Assembly (NCBI GenBank): GCA_037957365.1
Contig: JARHVA010001190.1
Span: 685,001-749,000, forward strand
Length of the DNA: 64,000 bases
Origin: Torreya grandis
Lineage: Eukaryota > Streptophyta > Pinopsida > Cupressales > Taxaceae
Reading direction: 5' to 3'
Every line of letters begins with the position of its first letter. Position 1 is the first letter of the stretch. Of this stretch, positions 36,985 through 50,898 are shown piece after piece. The position numbers and the translations under genes were made by a program. The notes beneath the pieces are model-generated. The model was given only the letters and a program-made list of their open reading frames with translations. It did no database searches and was not told the origin of the DNA.

Positions 36985-39561
36985 TTAAGAAGATAATCTA
37001 TAATTATTTTCAAAATTTTCTCTTTTTTCATTCATTGCATCACTAGCTGAAAGAAGACTTGAATCTGCATCTCTTTTATGCTTCAATAAAATATCTAGAT
37101 TCATCCCATGCTTTTTAATAATTTTATTTAAAGTGTTGTTCTGTTTATTTAATAAAACAAACTTTTCATTGAATGCAATAGCTGAGGTTATAATTTTGTG
37201 GGCATTTTTCAAATGGACATTAAGAAGCTATGATTCTTTCTTCAAATTTTCATATTTTGCCTGTAATTGAAAAATAAATATAATACTCAAGTACATAAAA
37301 ATTATAACAAGAAGAATATGTATTGTAAATGATGAAAAGTTACCAAAGATTTTTCTTTCTCTGCTTGGGCAATGTCAACAAGGTTTATATCCCTAGCCCA
37401 TTTGTTGAAATAGGCTTGAGATTCTCCATTTAAATTTTCCAACCTATTTATCATAATTCTTAAAACATTATCATTGCAAACATTATTAATAGAAATTAAC
37501 CTAGATTAAGCTTGATTGAATAAAGCATCAATCTTTGAGGGATTTATTTTGAACAAGTAAAAACAAATTAAATTTTTGTGAGTGATTGTGAAAATGGGCA
37601 TTGATTTCTTTGATCAACACTTTTGCCCTTATCTCCCATTATTTTAAAATATTAAACTCATCAATAACACCCTCCTTTAGATTGTAAATTATATTTTTTG
37701 AAACTAAATTATCCATTGGAAAATAAGTTATAGAGTCATCAAATAAGTTCAAATTATTGGTGGCAGGTGGGGTAGACGGGGAAGAGGTAGAAGGCACTTA
37801 TATTGAAGACACATTATAAACTTGTATAAAATAATGTGGATTGAATTAAAAAATAGCTGGGGCCTCACTTTCGATCTTGAGATACTCTTCATCGAGATCA
37901 ATATGTTACAAACATGTAAGTCCCTATGCACTAAAAATAACACCAATAGAGAAATTCGAGAATTTAGACCCTAAGATTTGTAGGGTTCCTCTGCTTTATG
38001 CAAGGAGGAAGATATTAATCCCTCGTATTTGAGTCTAGATGGGTGGCGGGGGTGGTGGCATACTTATCCTCACAGATGTAGGGTGACATGTAAAACAAAA
38101 ATTTATTGAAAAATGGTAAATTCAAAAACATAAATTAATGTAAATTCAAAATGAAAGAGTTATTACATGTAGTCAGGGAGATTGCCTCTTCCAATCTATT
38201 TGTCTTGGTTAGAGTGACAGTGGTGGCTTCAATTGCAAAAGAAGAAATTATGCATTTAATAAATTATCGAATATCATAAATTTTAATTTAAAAAAAAGAT
38301 GCAAGGTAACACACATTGAATATGTTATTAGGAAGATTCCTCAATGGCAATGACTTGAGAGTCCACTACAAAAAACAAATAAATTAATAAAATAGTATGA
38401 AAAATAATTTTTTTATTAATTAATACAAGAAGTAAGTTATCATGAAAATTTGAGAGAACATGCAAGTAGAGATGATATCAAAAGATGACTTGGGCATTTA
38501 AAAATTCATAATGAATTAAATGAAGACTCCATGGACTCAGTATCACTAGAGCCCTCAAGAACATGATGACCTTTCAATGTCGCCTATCTTCTTATGCTGT
38601 ATGTGTGCATTCTTATCTATAATAAAATAATAAATGTTACAATTTAAATAAGTATAAAGCAACATAGATGGTTAATTTGAAAGCTAAACTTACCTCCTAT
38701 TCCTTGATGGATAACAAATTAATAATGATTTTTGTATGGAGGGTAGTTTTAATTGTTGTTTTTTATATATCATATAAGGCATCATAATACAAGGATAGAA
38801 TAAAGTTGTAGGAATAAATCGTGGAAGCCTCATTTAAAAAAGCATTATTTAATTTAGACCTAATCTTTCTTGATATATACGTGCATCAATTATATTTTAA
38901 CCTCGATAGTGAATGAAGAATATAGTAAATAGCCTAATAAGGAATGTCCCCTGGTATTCTTTATAAAAAATTCTATCTTGGAAGACATGCACAATGGCTT
39001 TCAGAAATAAATTAGATATTATATCTACTTGGATTCCCTTTCTGAGCCAACTATCTACAATAAAAGTAGAAAACATGCAATTAGTACATCAGACTAAGTA
39101 ATAAGAATAAAGATCTAGGAATTATTAAAAAAATCTAAATATCAATAATAAATTTAGCACTACTAGTTGGTTCGATGGCCAACTTATCGATAGACTCCAA
39201 ATACTTTTTGTCTTCATCAGATAACAAGATTTTATTTTTAATAGGGTTTATGTTGCAATGTGAAAGGCCATTAAATTATGGACATCCAAAGGAGAGGTGC
39301 CAAAAGATATCAATTTCATGTTAACCCACACATGGAATCGAATCTCGATACAATCATAATAAGCCATCAGAGATCAAAGTAGGTTAGTATTGGTGTCATA
39401 CTAAGGCATGTCCATGAGGCCTAAAAAATGATAGGTATCTATCTAATCAACATACGTCTCAGGTTTCTATACCAACCTTAAGAAGTTTGAAAATAATAAA
39501 TTATTGAAAATGTTATTGTGGATTAAACTTACATTTATGGACTTTGTAGTGTTGAAACCAT
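36985..39561 (-). pseudogene. Spliced minus-strand gene remnant, function unknown
   Basis: Several coding blocks in one orientation are joined by plausible introns. The first exon would start at ATG 39561-39559 and end at a GTAAGT donor (39533-39528). Next is a block (about 39450-39180) containing Leu-Met-Asp-Met-Pro and Leu-Met-Ala-Tyr-Tyr-Asp, weakly like a plant mobile domain. Blocks follow near 39050-38700 (Leu-Arg-Lys-Gly-Ile-Gln-Val-Asp), 38570-38500 and 37720-37344. The clearest junction removes 37343-37261 and joins Glu-Lys-Ser-Leu to Ala-Lys-Tyr-Glu-Asn-Leu-Lys-Lys in frame. The last block (37212-36985) is Lys/Asn-rich and probably coiled coil. In-frame stops show decay. It may be a further element gene or a captured host gene. 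Confidence 0.45.
37261..37343 (-). other. GT-AG intron in the unknown minus-strand gene
   Basis: On the minus strand GTAACTTTTC opens and TTTTCAATTACAG closes an 83-base AT-rich segment. Reading is continuous across the join, while the segment itself is strongly AT-rich like plant introns. Confidence 0.65.
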
Positions 39562-39654
39562 TTAGATTTAGATTTATTATTTCTCAAAATCTGGAGAAGA
39601 GAGACGGATGAGATAAAATTATGAATAAAGTGTGAAAATGAGGGACATGGGGTG

Positions 39655-39662
39655 TATTTATA
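39655..39662 (-). promoter_or_regulatory. TATA box of the unknown minus-strand gene
   Basis: TATAAATA on the minus strand lies about 94 bases upstream of the ATG at 39561, with a pyrimidine-rich leader (CATCCGTCTCTCTTCTCC) between. The spacing is normal for a plant gene. Confidence 0.5.
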
Positions 39663-39876
39663 GGTTATTTGAGAAACAAAGGGATTAGAAAAAATTATGA
39701 ATATTTGAATGACAATAGATAGTTTCCAGTAGCATGGTGCAACTAGGTGACAATATGCTATCAGGTGACTTTTCTTTTTCCAGAATCCTCAGATTTACCA
39801 AGGCTACAAATCAGATTTGCCAAAAAAACTTAAGTGGGTTTTTGATATGGGATCTTAAAATTAACCCTGTTCAATA

Positions 39877-40883
39877 TGCATGAAAAATCAAAAGGATTTA
39901 AGTGAAGATCAAATGTTCAATGCAAGTTTACAAGAAGATAAATGAAGATAATCAATCTCTTCAAGACCGAAGATACTAAAGACCATGCATTAGGAATCTT
40001 TGAATTTTTAAAATTTATTATTCTCTCATAATATGCCATTTTAAAATAAATAATGTTTAAACTCAAAATTATACATTTGAATGTGGAAGTGGAAGATTAA
40101 TATGCTGGTTGAATTAAAATTTCAGTTGAATTAGAAGTGAAGTTGAGTTTGCATGTGGACTCATCTCTAGTTTCTTGTCTTCTCTCTTCTTGTTTTTTTA
40201 TATATGTATTTTAATTTTGATAAGTTTATCAGGGAATTATGTCTTTAGATTACATAAAATTTTCTAAAATTTGTACTACCTCACATTTGAAGTAATAAAG
40301 AGTTGATTTTTCCTCCATTTTCAAGTTGTTCATGAAGTGTGTTCATAATGTTCATTGATGTAACTTAGTGAATAACTAATATTCATTCATTTATGTATAA
40401 ATTATTCACTTTTATTCAATAAATGAGAATTCTTTCAGGTCATATAGAGTGTCTAGGTTTGATTTCTACCTAATATGAAAATTATTCAGTCCTTCCAAAC
40501 TAATGTGTGTTTATGAAGACCTCTGTGTGAAATATTGACGTAAGAGTCATTGTATGAGAATGAAGTGAATATATGTAGGTTATTTAGCTTCTAAGGTGTG
40601 TCAAGTATAGGAATAATTAACCTTAATATTAGTTCATCACCCCAATTTTTATTTTTCATTTCCATTTTTAGCTTTAACATTACTCTTTTTACCCTTTTCC
40701 TAGTCAAGAAAGCATAAAATTAGAGAGTTTAGAGAGAAGTGGGTGAGTGTACCAAAGGAAACTAACCCTTAATTTTCATATTATATCTAACATAAGGTCA
40801 CCCATGCTTTGGAGATTTTTTATTGTATCAATAGGAGTGAGAATAGGCACACGTTCTTATAAGGCTACAATTCTGAGTGATAA
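39877..40883 (+). repeat. Left LTR of the split element
   Basis: Begins TGCATGAAAAATC and ends near GAGTGATAA. It shares long blocks with 44902-45349 (for example TTGAGTTTGCATGTGG and CTCATCTCTAGTTTCTTG) and with 52093-52579 (TTTAGAGAGAAGTGGGT and AGGTCACCCA). Confidence 0.75.
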
Positions 40884-40909
40884 CTATTTTTGACACACCC
40901 AATGGGACA

Positions 40910-43900
40910 ATAGCATAAACGATTGCTAAATATTAGTGATGGTTTTATTAATTTTTAGAAAATACATTTCTTAATTAATCATTATTTAGTGGATCCAATT
41001 TATATATAGTTGGTCTAAGTAGTCCAAGTGCCTAAAGGGCATCAATTGGTATGTATTTCAATCCTCTATTTTGTGAAAATATGTCATTTATACTTTCATA
41101 TCATTCATATTAAGTTGAGAATATTTATGGATTCACCTTAAGTGGAAATAAATGAACAATATATTAGTATTCTCATGATATTTACCTCTCTCCCACCTCT
41201 AATCATGTTTCCATTTAACCTTGGTAAAATAATGTTCTTTCCAATCATCCTGAAAAAATGTTCAAGAGATAAGACTTGACTTTAAGAGACAATGTATGGA
41301 GTGTGATAGGGAGGAGGACTACAATAGGCATCAATATGAACTTACATATCAGGACTATATACATCATCAAGAGATTGAATCATTGAATAGATATAATAAG
41401 GCTACAAGAAAATCAACACAATGGCTGACCATGAGAGTATAAAGAATTGAGTCTAAAACCCCATGTTGGAAACAAAAACTAGAACCCCTTGATCCTTCAA
41501 GAGAGTTTACTGAAAATTTCAAAGTTTTATGACTTCTAATCATATTAAATATTTTGTGCCTATGAAATATTTATTCACGCTTTCCCAATAGCCTAAGACC
41601 ATTCCATCTTGGAAACCTTCTTGGACCAAGACATCTGATTATGTCATGCTTACTCTTAAGAAAGGGCCTCCTACTATGCCAATCCAAAATCAAGAGATGG
41701 AGAAAGTTGTTGAAGCTAAACTAAGATATTTTCCAAGTTTCTTGAGATCCTAATCTAATATTCAAGTTAAAGTTATCCCAAAATATCAAGAAATATCATA
41801 ATGTGAGAGGTTGATTATTGAGTGGAAATAGAAGTATGAAGTATCCCTAACACAATTTTCTTTCCCTTTTTTCAAAAAAATATTGAATAAAACTATTATT
41901 TTTAAATATCAAATCCTTCTTAATACCTCTTCAATCCTAAAACCCATTCAAGAGAAGATCATCATGACCTATATTCCTATGCCATCAAATTAAACCTCTT
42001 TCCCTCCCACCATATCCATTTTTTAAGGACCTATTATATGGATGGCAAAATAAGAACATCCAGGTGAAGAGGATAATTTGTCAAAAGAGGATGATCAAGA
42101 GTTGTGTTGGTTAAATAAGCCTAAATTTGTTATATAAAAATATCATATTTCATCCCTTGAGGATTAAAATCAATTTGAAGATGAAAGTGAGACTTGAGAA
42201 TTCTATCATGAAGATGTTCAAGATGACATGGTAGCAAATAATGAGATTGCAACATTAGTTTCATAAGGTAACAACCCTAGACATGAGCTAAGTAAAGATA
42301 TGAAAAAAGATGTAGTGGTTCCTAGTAAACCTCAATATGATACAAGTGAAGATAAATAAGGTTTTAATGAATGACTTGAATAATTTTAAGTAGTTGACAG
42401 TCAAAATGACATATCTAAAGATGTCACAGAAAGCCAAGAACATTGTTCTAGTGAGTCATTAGAAGCTAAAGTTGTAAATGTTCATATAAATCAAAATTTA
42501 ATTACATTTGAGAGATTTATTAGTGTCAAATAGAAACATGAAGTGATTATTGAACTACAAGATGAATTTATTTATATTGAATATATGTTTGCTTTAGTTG
42601 ATTCACCTGGAGACAAGTCAAAGAGTTTGACAAGTAGGAACAATGTTGATCCAACCATAATGGTACTTAAATAACAACTTGTTTCTCATTTTTATCAATA
42701 AAATGGAGAGGAATTGAGAGTTTTTTATTTTACCCAACTAGATTTTGAGTGTTGTATGTAGTGTTATTTAGATTTCACTTTCCTCTAAGTGTTATCTTGC
42801 ACATTTTTTCAGTTGGTAATTATTCTAGTTTTCAATTCCATAAGTGTTTATACACAAGTGTTTTAGTTATTTAAGAATGAATTTTAAGTTTAATATTTTA
42901 TGATATTTTCATAAATCCATATCCCAATGAATAAGGATACTGGTCTTGTGTGTTTATTAAGCAAACATCCGAACAAAGTCACCAAGAATATTGACAAATT
43001 TTTCTACCATTGGTCAAATTTGCTTATGTGTAGGTTTTTAAGAAGACTCAATTAATGGAGTAAGGACTCAGGAGGTTCTCCATAACATCATAAAACCTTC
43101 ATCAATCCTAAAATATTTTGAGGAACCACTCATAGGTCTAAATTTTTACTGAGGTTTCTTTTATTCCTCTAAGTAGCTAGATGCAAGCTAGTGAAGGCAA
43201 TTTTCAAATGCTAGATATAAAAAAAGAGAAGAATATTTAGTTATAATGATATTATGGGGATTTATGGGCCCATATTTAATAAATATTATATGAATTGTTT
43301 TTAATTTATAGGGGCTTAACTTTATGAACAATTATTAAAAAGGAAAGGTGCTCTAAAGCCCTTCTTAAATCCTAATGGTTCAGTTTTAAACAATATGTTT
43401 GCATTTTTGAGTTATTTATTACAAATAAAAAGTTTTTTGAAATATTATGGGAAATAAATAGAATTAATAAATGTTCTTAAATCAAAATTTTAAGACAAAT
43501 AATGGATAAAGGTAAAGGTATAGGTTGTAATATTTTAAGCATGCAAGAGAAACACTCATAAAATGCATTTTTGAGAGGTTTAAGTGTTTGTTTGAAGACA
43601 TAAAATAGTTTGAATGTTTATATGGGATATTAAAAGTTATAATTAAAAATTAATGAGGTATTTAGACTCATAAAACTCATTAAAATGACAAAACTCATAC
43701 CTATAGGCATTTCGAAATGAAATTATGGAAGCTAAGAAACACCAAAAAGTGCATATTTTGAGTTTTATTAAATGAAATATCTTAAAATTTGACATGTAAG
43801 TATTTTTTTATGTAATTAAATGTTCAAAAGTGGTTTAATATCTATAATTTACCTGATAAGAGAGAAAATGAAAAAACACAAGTCTGTTTATGAATGAAAT

Positions 43901-44901
43901 TAATTTTTTCTCACTAATTTACTCATAAATAGAGTTAGAAATGAGTGTTTCAGATCCTTACAAGGAAAAAAAATGACTTAAAAGTGTGTATAATTTATTT
44001 AAATATATTAATCAATGATAATTCAATGAAAACAAACTCAAAATAGGCTATTCTCATTGAAAAACATCTCTAGATCACCCTATGGGCAACAAGTAGGCAC
44101 TTTTTTATGAATTTTTGTTTGGAAGTTCGGTGAAGAGTTTTCAAGATTTTAATTTTTTTTATATATTTAAACCATTTAAACCTATATAATTATTATATGA
44201 TAAGTGTAAACTGAGGCATATAACTCATTTTATACCTCTAATCCAAATCAGGGTTTATTGAGGCGTAAAGAGCACAAAATGATATTTTTTGAAGTTGTAC
44301 ATGGAGTTTGAAAATGAAAATTTGTTTGAAGTATGTGCCACCATGGTAATGATTTTGAAATCCTATTTAAACTCTTTATATATTAAAATAATTCAAAATT
44401 CATGAAGTTCCAAGTTCTCACTGTGTATTTAAGAAGTTTGTCAAACCACATAAGATGTACACTTCCAAGAAGAACATATAGAGAGCTATGGTTGTCAAAA
44501 TCAAGTACACTCTTAGTAGAGATATTTAATGAAGAGTTTTAGAAAAAAAACAATAATATTTATCTCTCTATTGTGCCCTCCTTTTATGTTATTTATAAAA
44601 TGTCAAGTCAATAAGAAGAAGCCTTAAAAAAGTGGAATTTGAAACATGCAAGAGTGGAGAAGTTGATTTGAAGACTTAGTTAAATTTTGAGGCCCTATTT
44701 TCATGAAATATGATAAGTTGACACACAAAATTAATTATATATTCTACTAGCCCTATTTGGCTAATTTTATAAAGTCAATAAGTCAAACATGCATGCAAGA
44801 TGTAAGCAAGGTAACTAAAGTCAAAACTCCAAATTACAAGTTAAGATGGCTGAAGTCAAACTCTAAGATGCATGTGAGATAACTGAAGTCAAAATTAAAG
44901 A
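40910..44901 (+). pseudogene. Decayed interior of the split LTR element
   Basis: Short frames between 41280 and 42700 are rich in Glu, Lys and Gln. They include a Cys-Met-Glu-Cys-Asp-Arg-Glu-Glu-Asp-Tyr stretch near 41290 and an Ile-Glu-Leu-Gln-Asp-Glu-Phe stretch near 42550; these may be gag remains. From 42700 to 44901 no coding signal is visible. The region has too many stops to assign domains. Confidence 0.4.
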
Positions 44902-45349
44902 TGCATGCAAGATCAAAAAGATTTGAATTAAGATCAAAATGTTAATGAAATTTCACAAGAAAATAAGTGAAGATAATCAATCTCTTCAAGATTGAAGATA
45001 ATCAAAAGCATGTATGAGAAATCTTTGAATTTTTCAAAATTTTCCTTTCTCCTACTATGCCATTTTCCAAGAGATAATGTTTAAACTCAAAATGCCACAT
45101 TGTAATTTGGAATTCAAATGTTAATATGGTGGTTGAATTAAAATTTCAATTGAACTAGGAGTGAAGTTGAGTTTGCATGTGGGCTCATCTCTAGTTTCTT
45201 GTCTTCTCTCTCCTTACGTCTCGTTTCTATATGTATTTTCATTTTGAGAAGTTTATTAGGGTATTATGTCTTTATATTACATAAAATCTACCAAAATTTA
45301 TACTTCCCCACCTTTGAAGTAATAAAGAGATGATTTTATCCTCCATTTT
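44902..45349 (+). repeat. Right LTR of the split element, first part
   Basis: Matches 39877 to about 40325 and stops at CCATTTT. The intact partner continues there with CAAG, while here the inserted element begins. Confidence 0.75.
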
Positions 45350-46538
45350 GATTTGTTATTTTTGGGAATAATAGAGTTTTGTTCCTATTAAATAAACAAG
45401 GTATGAGTAGGAGAAATCAGTAAATAGTATTCCTAATTAAAGCTACTAATTTTTAAAATTAAATTTCAATTAGACTTTTTAAAAAAATAGCAGTGAGAGA
45501 GAAAATTAAACTTAGCTTATTTTGAACTATTCTGACTGCGATAGGGTCTAGAAATTTATGTATAGGACTAGGACACTATTGCAAACAGGATCTTATACTT
45601 CATTTTCTAATTGAACAAGAGTGTTAGAATTGGACACCCTATGATTTAGTGTTGTATTCCTTCTTCGACACAATTATCCTAAGGATTTAAACCTTTTAAG
45701 TTTTATTTGCTTTTTTAGTGTGAGCTTGTGTACCAATTTTTAGGTCTTCACTGTCAACATAGCTCCTTATAGAGCTAATTATTCATGTACTTGTATTTTT
45801 TATGCAATTGAAAGAAACTTTAGCAAATGAGAAAAATGGGTTAGTGTGTGTAAGATGCACTAGATGTACTTCACACCCTGTGTGTGGACACACTAACTAC
45901 ATACCAATAATCCAAAGAGGGATCAAGACATATGTAGTTCTCCCTTTAAAAGTGCTTAGTGCAATAGTGAATGAAATGTAAGAAATGTTAAAATTGGGTA
46001 TGTTTGAGATGATTAGAAATTAGTGTAAAGACTTGAATTGGATTGAAAGTGTATAGGCTAGCTGTATGTAAAGAATATGGAAGATTGTTAGAGTGGTCTT
46101 GCTTGTATTCTTGCTTACTTGAATGATATTTTCCAACCCTTTCTAAATGATATTTTAATGGGATTATATATGGATCTATTGGTCATGGGTTAGATGAAAC
46201 TTGCTGAGGTTGAGACAATGAACAAGAGGAATTGGGGAAAAATAGTAATCTAGGCTCAAATTATGATTGGATAAGAGCATTGAAAATGGGACACCCTAGG
46301 GTATAGTACTATAGTCCAACTTTGATACTATTTTCCTAAGCAAAATATACATAGGGGGATGGATTAGTCATGAAAAGAGGGTCCTAGCTCAATTGGGGTC
46401 AAGTCTGGAAGGCCACATATGACTAAGAATCAATGAAAACAAACTTAAGCGGGTTTAGAGGGCCAGAAAGAGGGACCTAAGGATTGAGTCTCATTATCCA
46501 TGCTCAAGTTACCAATTTTTGTATTTTATATGACTATA
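45350..46538 (-). repeat. 3' LTR (left) of the nested non-coding element
   Basis: Begins GATTTGTTATTTTTGGG and ends ATATGACTA on the plus strand, matching 50899-52087. It contains two copies of a 75-bp module at about 45610-45675 and 46268-46340. Confidence 0.75.
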
Positions 46539-46551
46539 TTTTCCCCCACTA
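46539..46551 (-). other. Polypurine tract of the nested element
   Basis: TAGTGGGGGAAAA on the minus strand directly precedes the left (3') LTR. Confidence 0.55.
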
Positions 46552-49500
46552 TATTCTAGTGATGCAACAAAGTAAAATACTAAGATAAAAGAAAATAGAA
46601 AGCATACCTGAACTTACCTGGAAAGGTGAAGCCTATGAAGCTTATGATGCTGGATAATGCATAGAGAGCACATTCTGTAAGTTTGAATATGTGAAAGTAA
46701 AATAAAGAGTAGATTAATTCTTATTATATGTAATATAAAACAAGAATGCACAAATTTGGGTAAGAGAGAGGAAGAGAAAGGAATGAATACACCTCATCAA
46801 ATATGCAAACCAATACAAAACCTATTATGATACTGAGTAAAGCTAGGTAATGCTGGATGTGCTAGATGATTTTGTACTAAAACTTATATCATGAATGGAG
46901 CTAAGTGCTTAATTCCTTAGAAAGTGGCTCAAGAAGATAAAGGTTGGCCTTTTGGCTCCATCATTGCCTCGTGAAGTGAAGCTATGAACTGATACCGATA
47001 TGAAAAATTATGTCATATGAGATTGATTTTGAAACCCATGAATGCTATAAAAATTTGATAATGTGGGGTGGATAGCTGAATGTGTGCTAGAAACTAGGCC
47101 AATGTTAGCTAACTCAAAAAAGATAGAGATTAGACTTGTATGAAAGCCAATCTAAAAGTAAAAATTTGGCTTATGTGGAAGCCACTTGAAAACTTAAGAA
47201 TGTGGAGGTTAGGCTTGTATGAAAGCCACTCTAAAATGATGCCAACCACCTATAGATTGAATAAATCATGTAACTATTGAGAATGCCTGGGTATTGCTGA
47301 AAATTGAAAGAAAAGAACCAAAAATGTTATTTAATTTGCCCCCAATCACTGGTGTCTGAAACATGGATTCTGATCTAGAAGTTATACCAACTACCATATC
47401 TAAAAATAGTAGTGAGAACTAATCATGTCATGCATGATTACACCTATGTTTGGATTCTTTAAGAAAATTATACTAAAAACTACAAATCTAAACTGGTCTA
47501 ATTGTGCAAAATTATAGCTGAACCTACCTTTTTGCTTACTTCTAAAAAACCTAGTTTTTCTACTATTTGGATAGGATCACTAAAAATGGACACCCTAGTG
47601 TTAGACAATGTTGTCCAGCCTTGATGTTATTGTCCTGGGCTGAAATTGATCACTGTTCCAGAATCTTAACTATCTGCCTGTTTTGTTCTAAGTGGTTTGA
47701 TGACTAGTTACTATTCTAGTTATTTTGAAACTAGATTTTTCAACTAAGAGGAGCTATGATGTTTGAAGAAAAACCTCTATTTGTTTCTCCTTCTTTTGAG
47801 GGTAGGAATAGGTACCCTAAAATGACTTCCCTCAGAAGAAGAAGCCTTGCAAGTGTGTTAAGCTAGAAATATACACGATATATCAATGACAATCAACAAG
47901 ATATCTCAATATATATCATGGTTTGATTTGAGAGATTGTTAGATCAAAAGAGGTATGCCTAAATAGATATAAAAATGTAATAGCATGTGCCATGTTCTTA
48001 AATTGAATTGAAACTAAAAATTTTAGTTCTTAGTTGGAGGGATGGAGCATGATGTCCATCATTGCATCTAAGAGAATAGGAAAATACATGATATAGATCA
48101 TGGCATTGCAACAATTGAGAAGCAATCAAATAAAAAAAACACAAAGCAAGAAACAATAAGCATATAAGGGTGGCTAAGGGGCCATGAAAACAAGGGACAT
48201 GGGCACATTTCACTCAAACTAGAAATAAAGCATACAAGGTATGTTGAAATACCACATACACATATAATTGAAACAAGCAATGTTGGCACAAGAGCCACAG
48301 GCTCATAGAAGAGTACAAGAAAAGGACATTAACAAATATCCTATGGCACACACATGAATAGAAGCAAAGGACATTGGCAAATGTCTTAAGGCACATACAT
48401 GAGACAAGCAAGAACTACAAATATAATCCAACAAGCTATGTTAATCAAGAAGAGAAATCATGTAATGACTAGAAAGATAGAATCATATCTAACTAATCAA
48501 AGCAAGAGTGAAAGTATGCAAGACATGTTTAGTACAAGATTAGGTATATGCTAAGAGATACACAAGTGCTAGATATTAGTGAAATGTCAATATAGTAATA
48601 TGTGTAATCTAGTAAGTAATGTACATCAACATGATAACTTGGATTGTGTAGTGTAGGAATGATATAACCTAGATAGTGTAGTCATGTAGAATATGCCCCC
48701 AGTGGGTATGTATAACAAAGTGTGTCTTGAATGTAGAAGTAGAATGCCCCCTCAATGGGTGGAGTGAATCAATCAAGTAGCTGGATGTCACTACACACAC
48801 TCAAAGAATATCAAGTGAAGCATGGTAATGTAGATAAATTGACATACAATAGCATGAAACAACAAATGTAAGTCATAGTATATTAGTAGAAATGTAAAAC
48901 ATGGATGATACATACAATCAAAATGTTTTTGTTGTTTTTGACATATTTGAATGTTGTTAGATTTTTGAAATATTATATTGTTTTTGTATTTTATAATTTT
49001 TGAATTATGTACAATCAATCATAGGAAAATTATGTTAAATCAAGCATAAGAGACTATATACAAGTAGGGTTGAGTAAAGATGATACTAACTGATGAGTCT
49101 CATAAGAGACTCCTTATCATGTTGTCCTGTATCAAGAAAAAGGATCATGTATGATCCTAAAGCATGATGCAAATGTTGAGACTATGGATCTGAAAGCTAT
49201 GTATGCCGTAAATGTTCTAAAATGCCTATAGTGGAAATTGATTGTGGGGTCCCCTTGTAACTCTAAGAAGTGGATGTAATTATGGGGCTCTTAAGGACCC
49301 ATCTAGTGGTAGGAGAAGCTGATGTGCTCTATGTGTAGATGTATGAGACCTTAACGATACTACCCTAGGTGTGAATATTGTAGTTGGAAGTTATCTAGAA
49401 TCCTAAAATTATGGTTACTCTAAAAGAGGCCTCTATGAAAGTGTATGAACTCTCTATGCTGGCGATGAAGGTCTCGACTGTTGCTGAATCTGGACTAGAG

Positions 49501-50898
49501 GAAGAACTGTAATAGGTAGAGGCGCTGAAAGTGGATCAAAAGGGGTGCTAACCTAAGTGACAAAGCTATAACCATGGGTGTAATAACCTACCTATATTTT
49601 TAAACTTGCTTGATAGCATGTACCATATGATCTACTATAGGCATAGCGCTGGTAGTAGGTATGGGATGAAAGCTAGATGAACCATGTTTAAAGAAAGGAG
49701 GGATAGATATAATTTCTAGTGTTTACTTATTTTTAGTAGTGATAGGGAAATGCTTAAAAGTAGACAAATATTTAGATACATCTAATTAGAAACCATGTAT
49801 AGAAATATGATTATAAAGAACATTCCACATGATAGATAACAAGTAAGGGATAAAGAGCATAGAATTTTGCATTAATGCATAAAGAGCTTTGACTTGTACT
49901 ATGATATGTCTAATATATGTGGCAAGATAAATTTGAATTTTTTTCCATATGAGAGATAGAAAGAAAAGGGTATAGAGCATGAAATTGTGCATTAATGCAT
50001 AAAGAGTTGGAAATTATGCCACGTGAGCAAAAGAGAATATACAAAAAGAATTTTGAAATTTTGTGTGTTTTTGGAAATGAATTTTGTAATATCATCTCAT
50101 ATAATGAAACATAAGCATGAAATGCAAAGGATGAAGCTTTGTACTAACATATGATAGACTTCATCATTCATGTACATGGTAGCGCCCATTATGGTTTCCT
50201 TGTTATTTGAAAGAAATGTAAGAAAAATTTGTACATAAGTGAGAATCATTTTTGCAATTTGATTATGGATGTAAGATGATACCTCAAGAAGTAAATGGGT
50301 ACTAGCACATGCAACTAGGGATTTAACAGTGATAGTTTTGTAAAATACTATGAATTTTTGAAATTGAAATTGAATTTTTGATTTAAGTATGGAAGTAAAA
50401 ATTCAAAAATTTATGGAAAACTGTTTGATTTAATGGGACCTAGTAGATGCAACTAACGTTTTGAGTATTTTTTTTGAAATTACTATGAATTTTTAAAATT
50501 TGAAGTGATTTTTTTATTCTAATATGTAACTAAAAATGCAACAAATCATTAGAAAATTATTGGGAGTTAGTTGATGCAACTAGGGTTTGAAATAAAATAA
50601 TTTTTGAAATTGCTATTGAATTTGAGATTTTGAATCAAATTTTTGATTTAAATATGCAAGCAAAAAATTAGGAAATTATTGGATTAATATTAGAAAATTA
50701 CTGGGAGTTAGTTGATGAAACCAGGGTTTGAAATAAAATTATTTTAAAATTTGTTACTAAATTTTAAAATTTGGGATGAATTTATGCTTAAAATATTCAA
50801 GAAAAAATTTAAAAATTTATGGGAAAAATTAGCTAAGAATTTACCCTAGGGTTTCTATGGTTTTAATGTGGAATTTGAAGTAAGTCAGGTTCACCAAA
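46552..50898. other. Non-coding interior of the nested element
   Basis: No recognisable gene. It holds one copy of the 75-bp module (about 47567-47640). Three hairpin-like short repeats of the form GGCTTGTATGAAAGCC lie at about 47131-47235. A roughly 60-bp duplication at about 49830-49890 and 49950-50010 shares GCATTAATGCATAAAGAG. The four-unit tandem array is at 50309-50850. Confidence 0.55.
50309..50850. repeat. Four-unit tandem repeat, period about 135 bases
   Basis: Units start at ATGCAAC or ATGAAAC at 50309, 50447, 50574 and 50715. They share a following TAGGGTTTGA-like block, a Phe-rich AT stretch and a GGGAGTTAGTTG-like end. Divergence between units is high. Confidence 0.7.
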
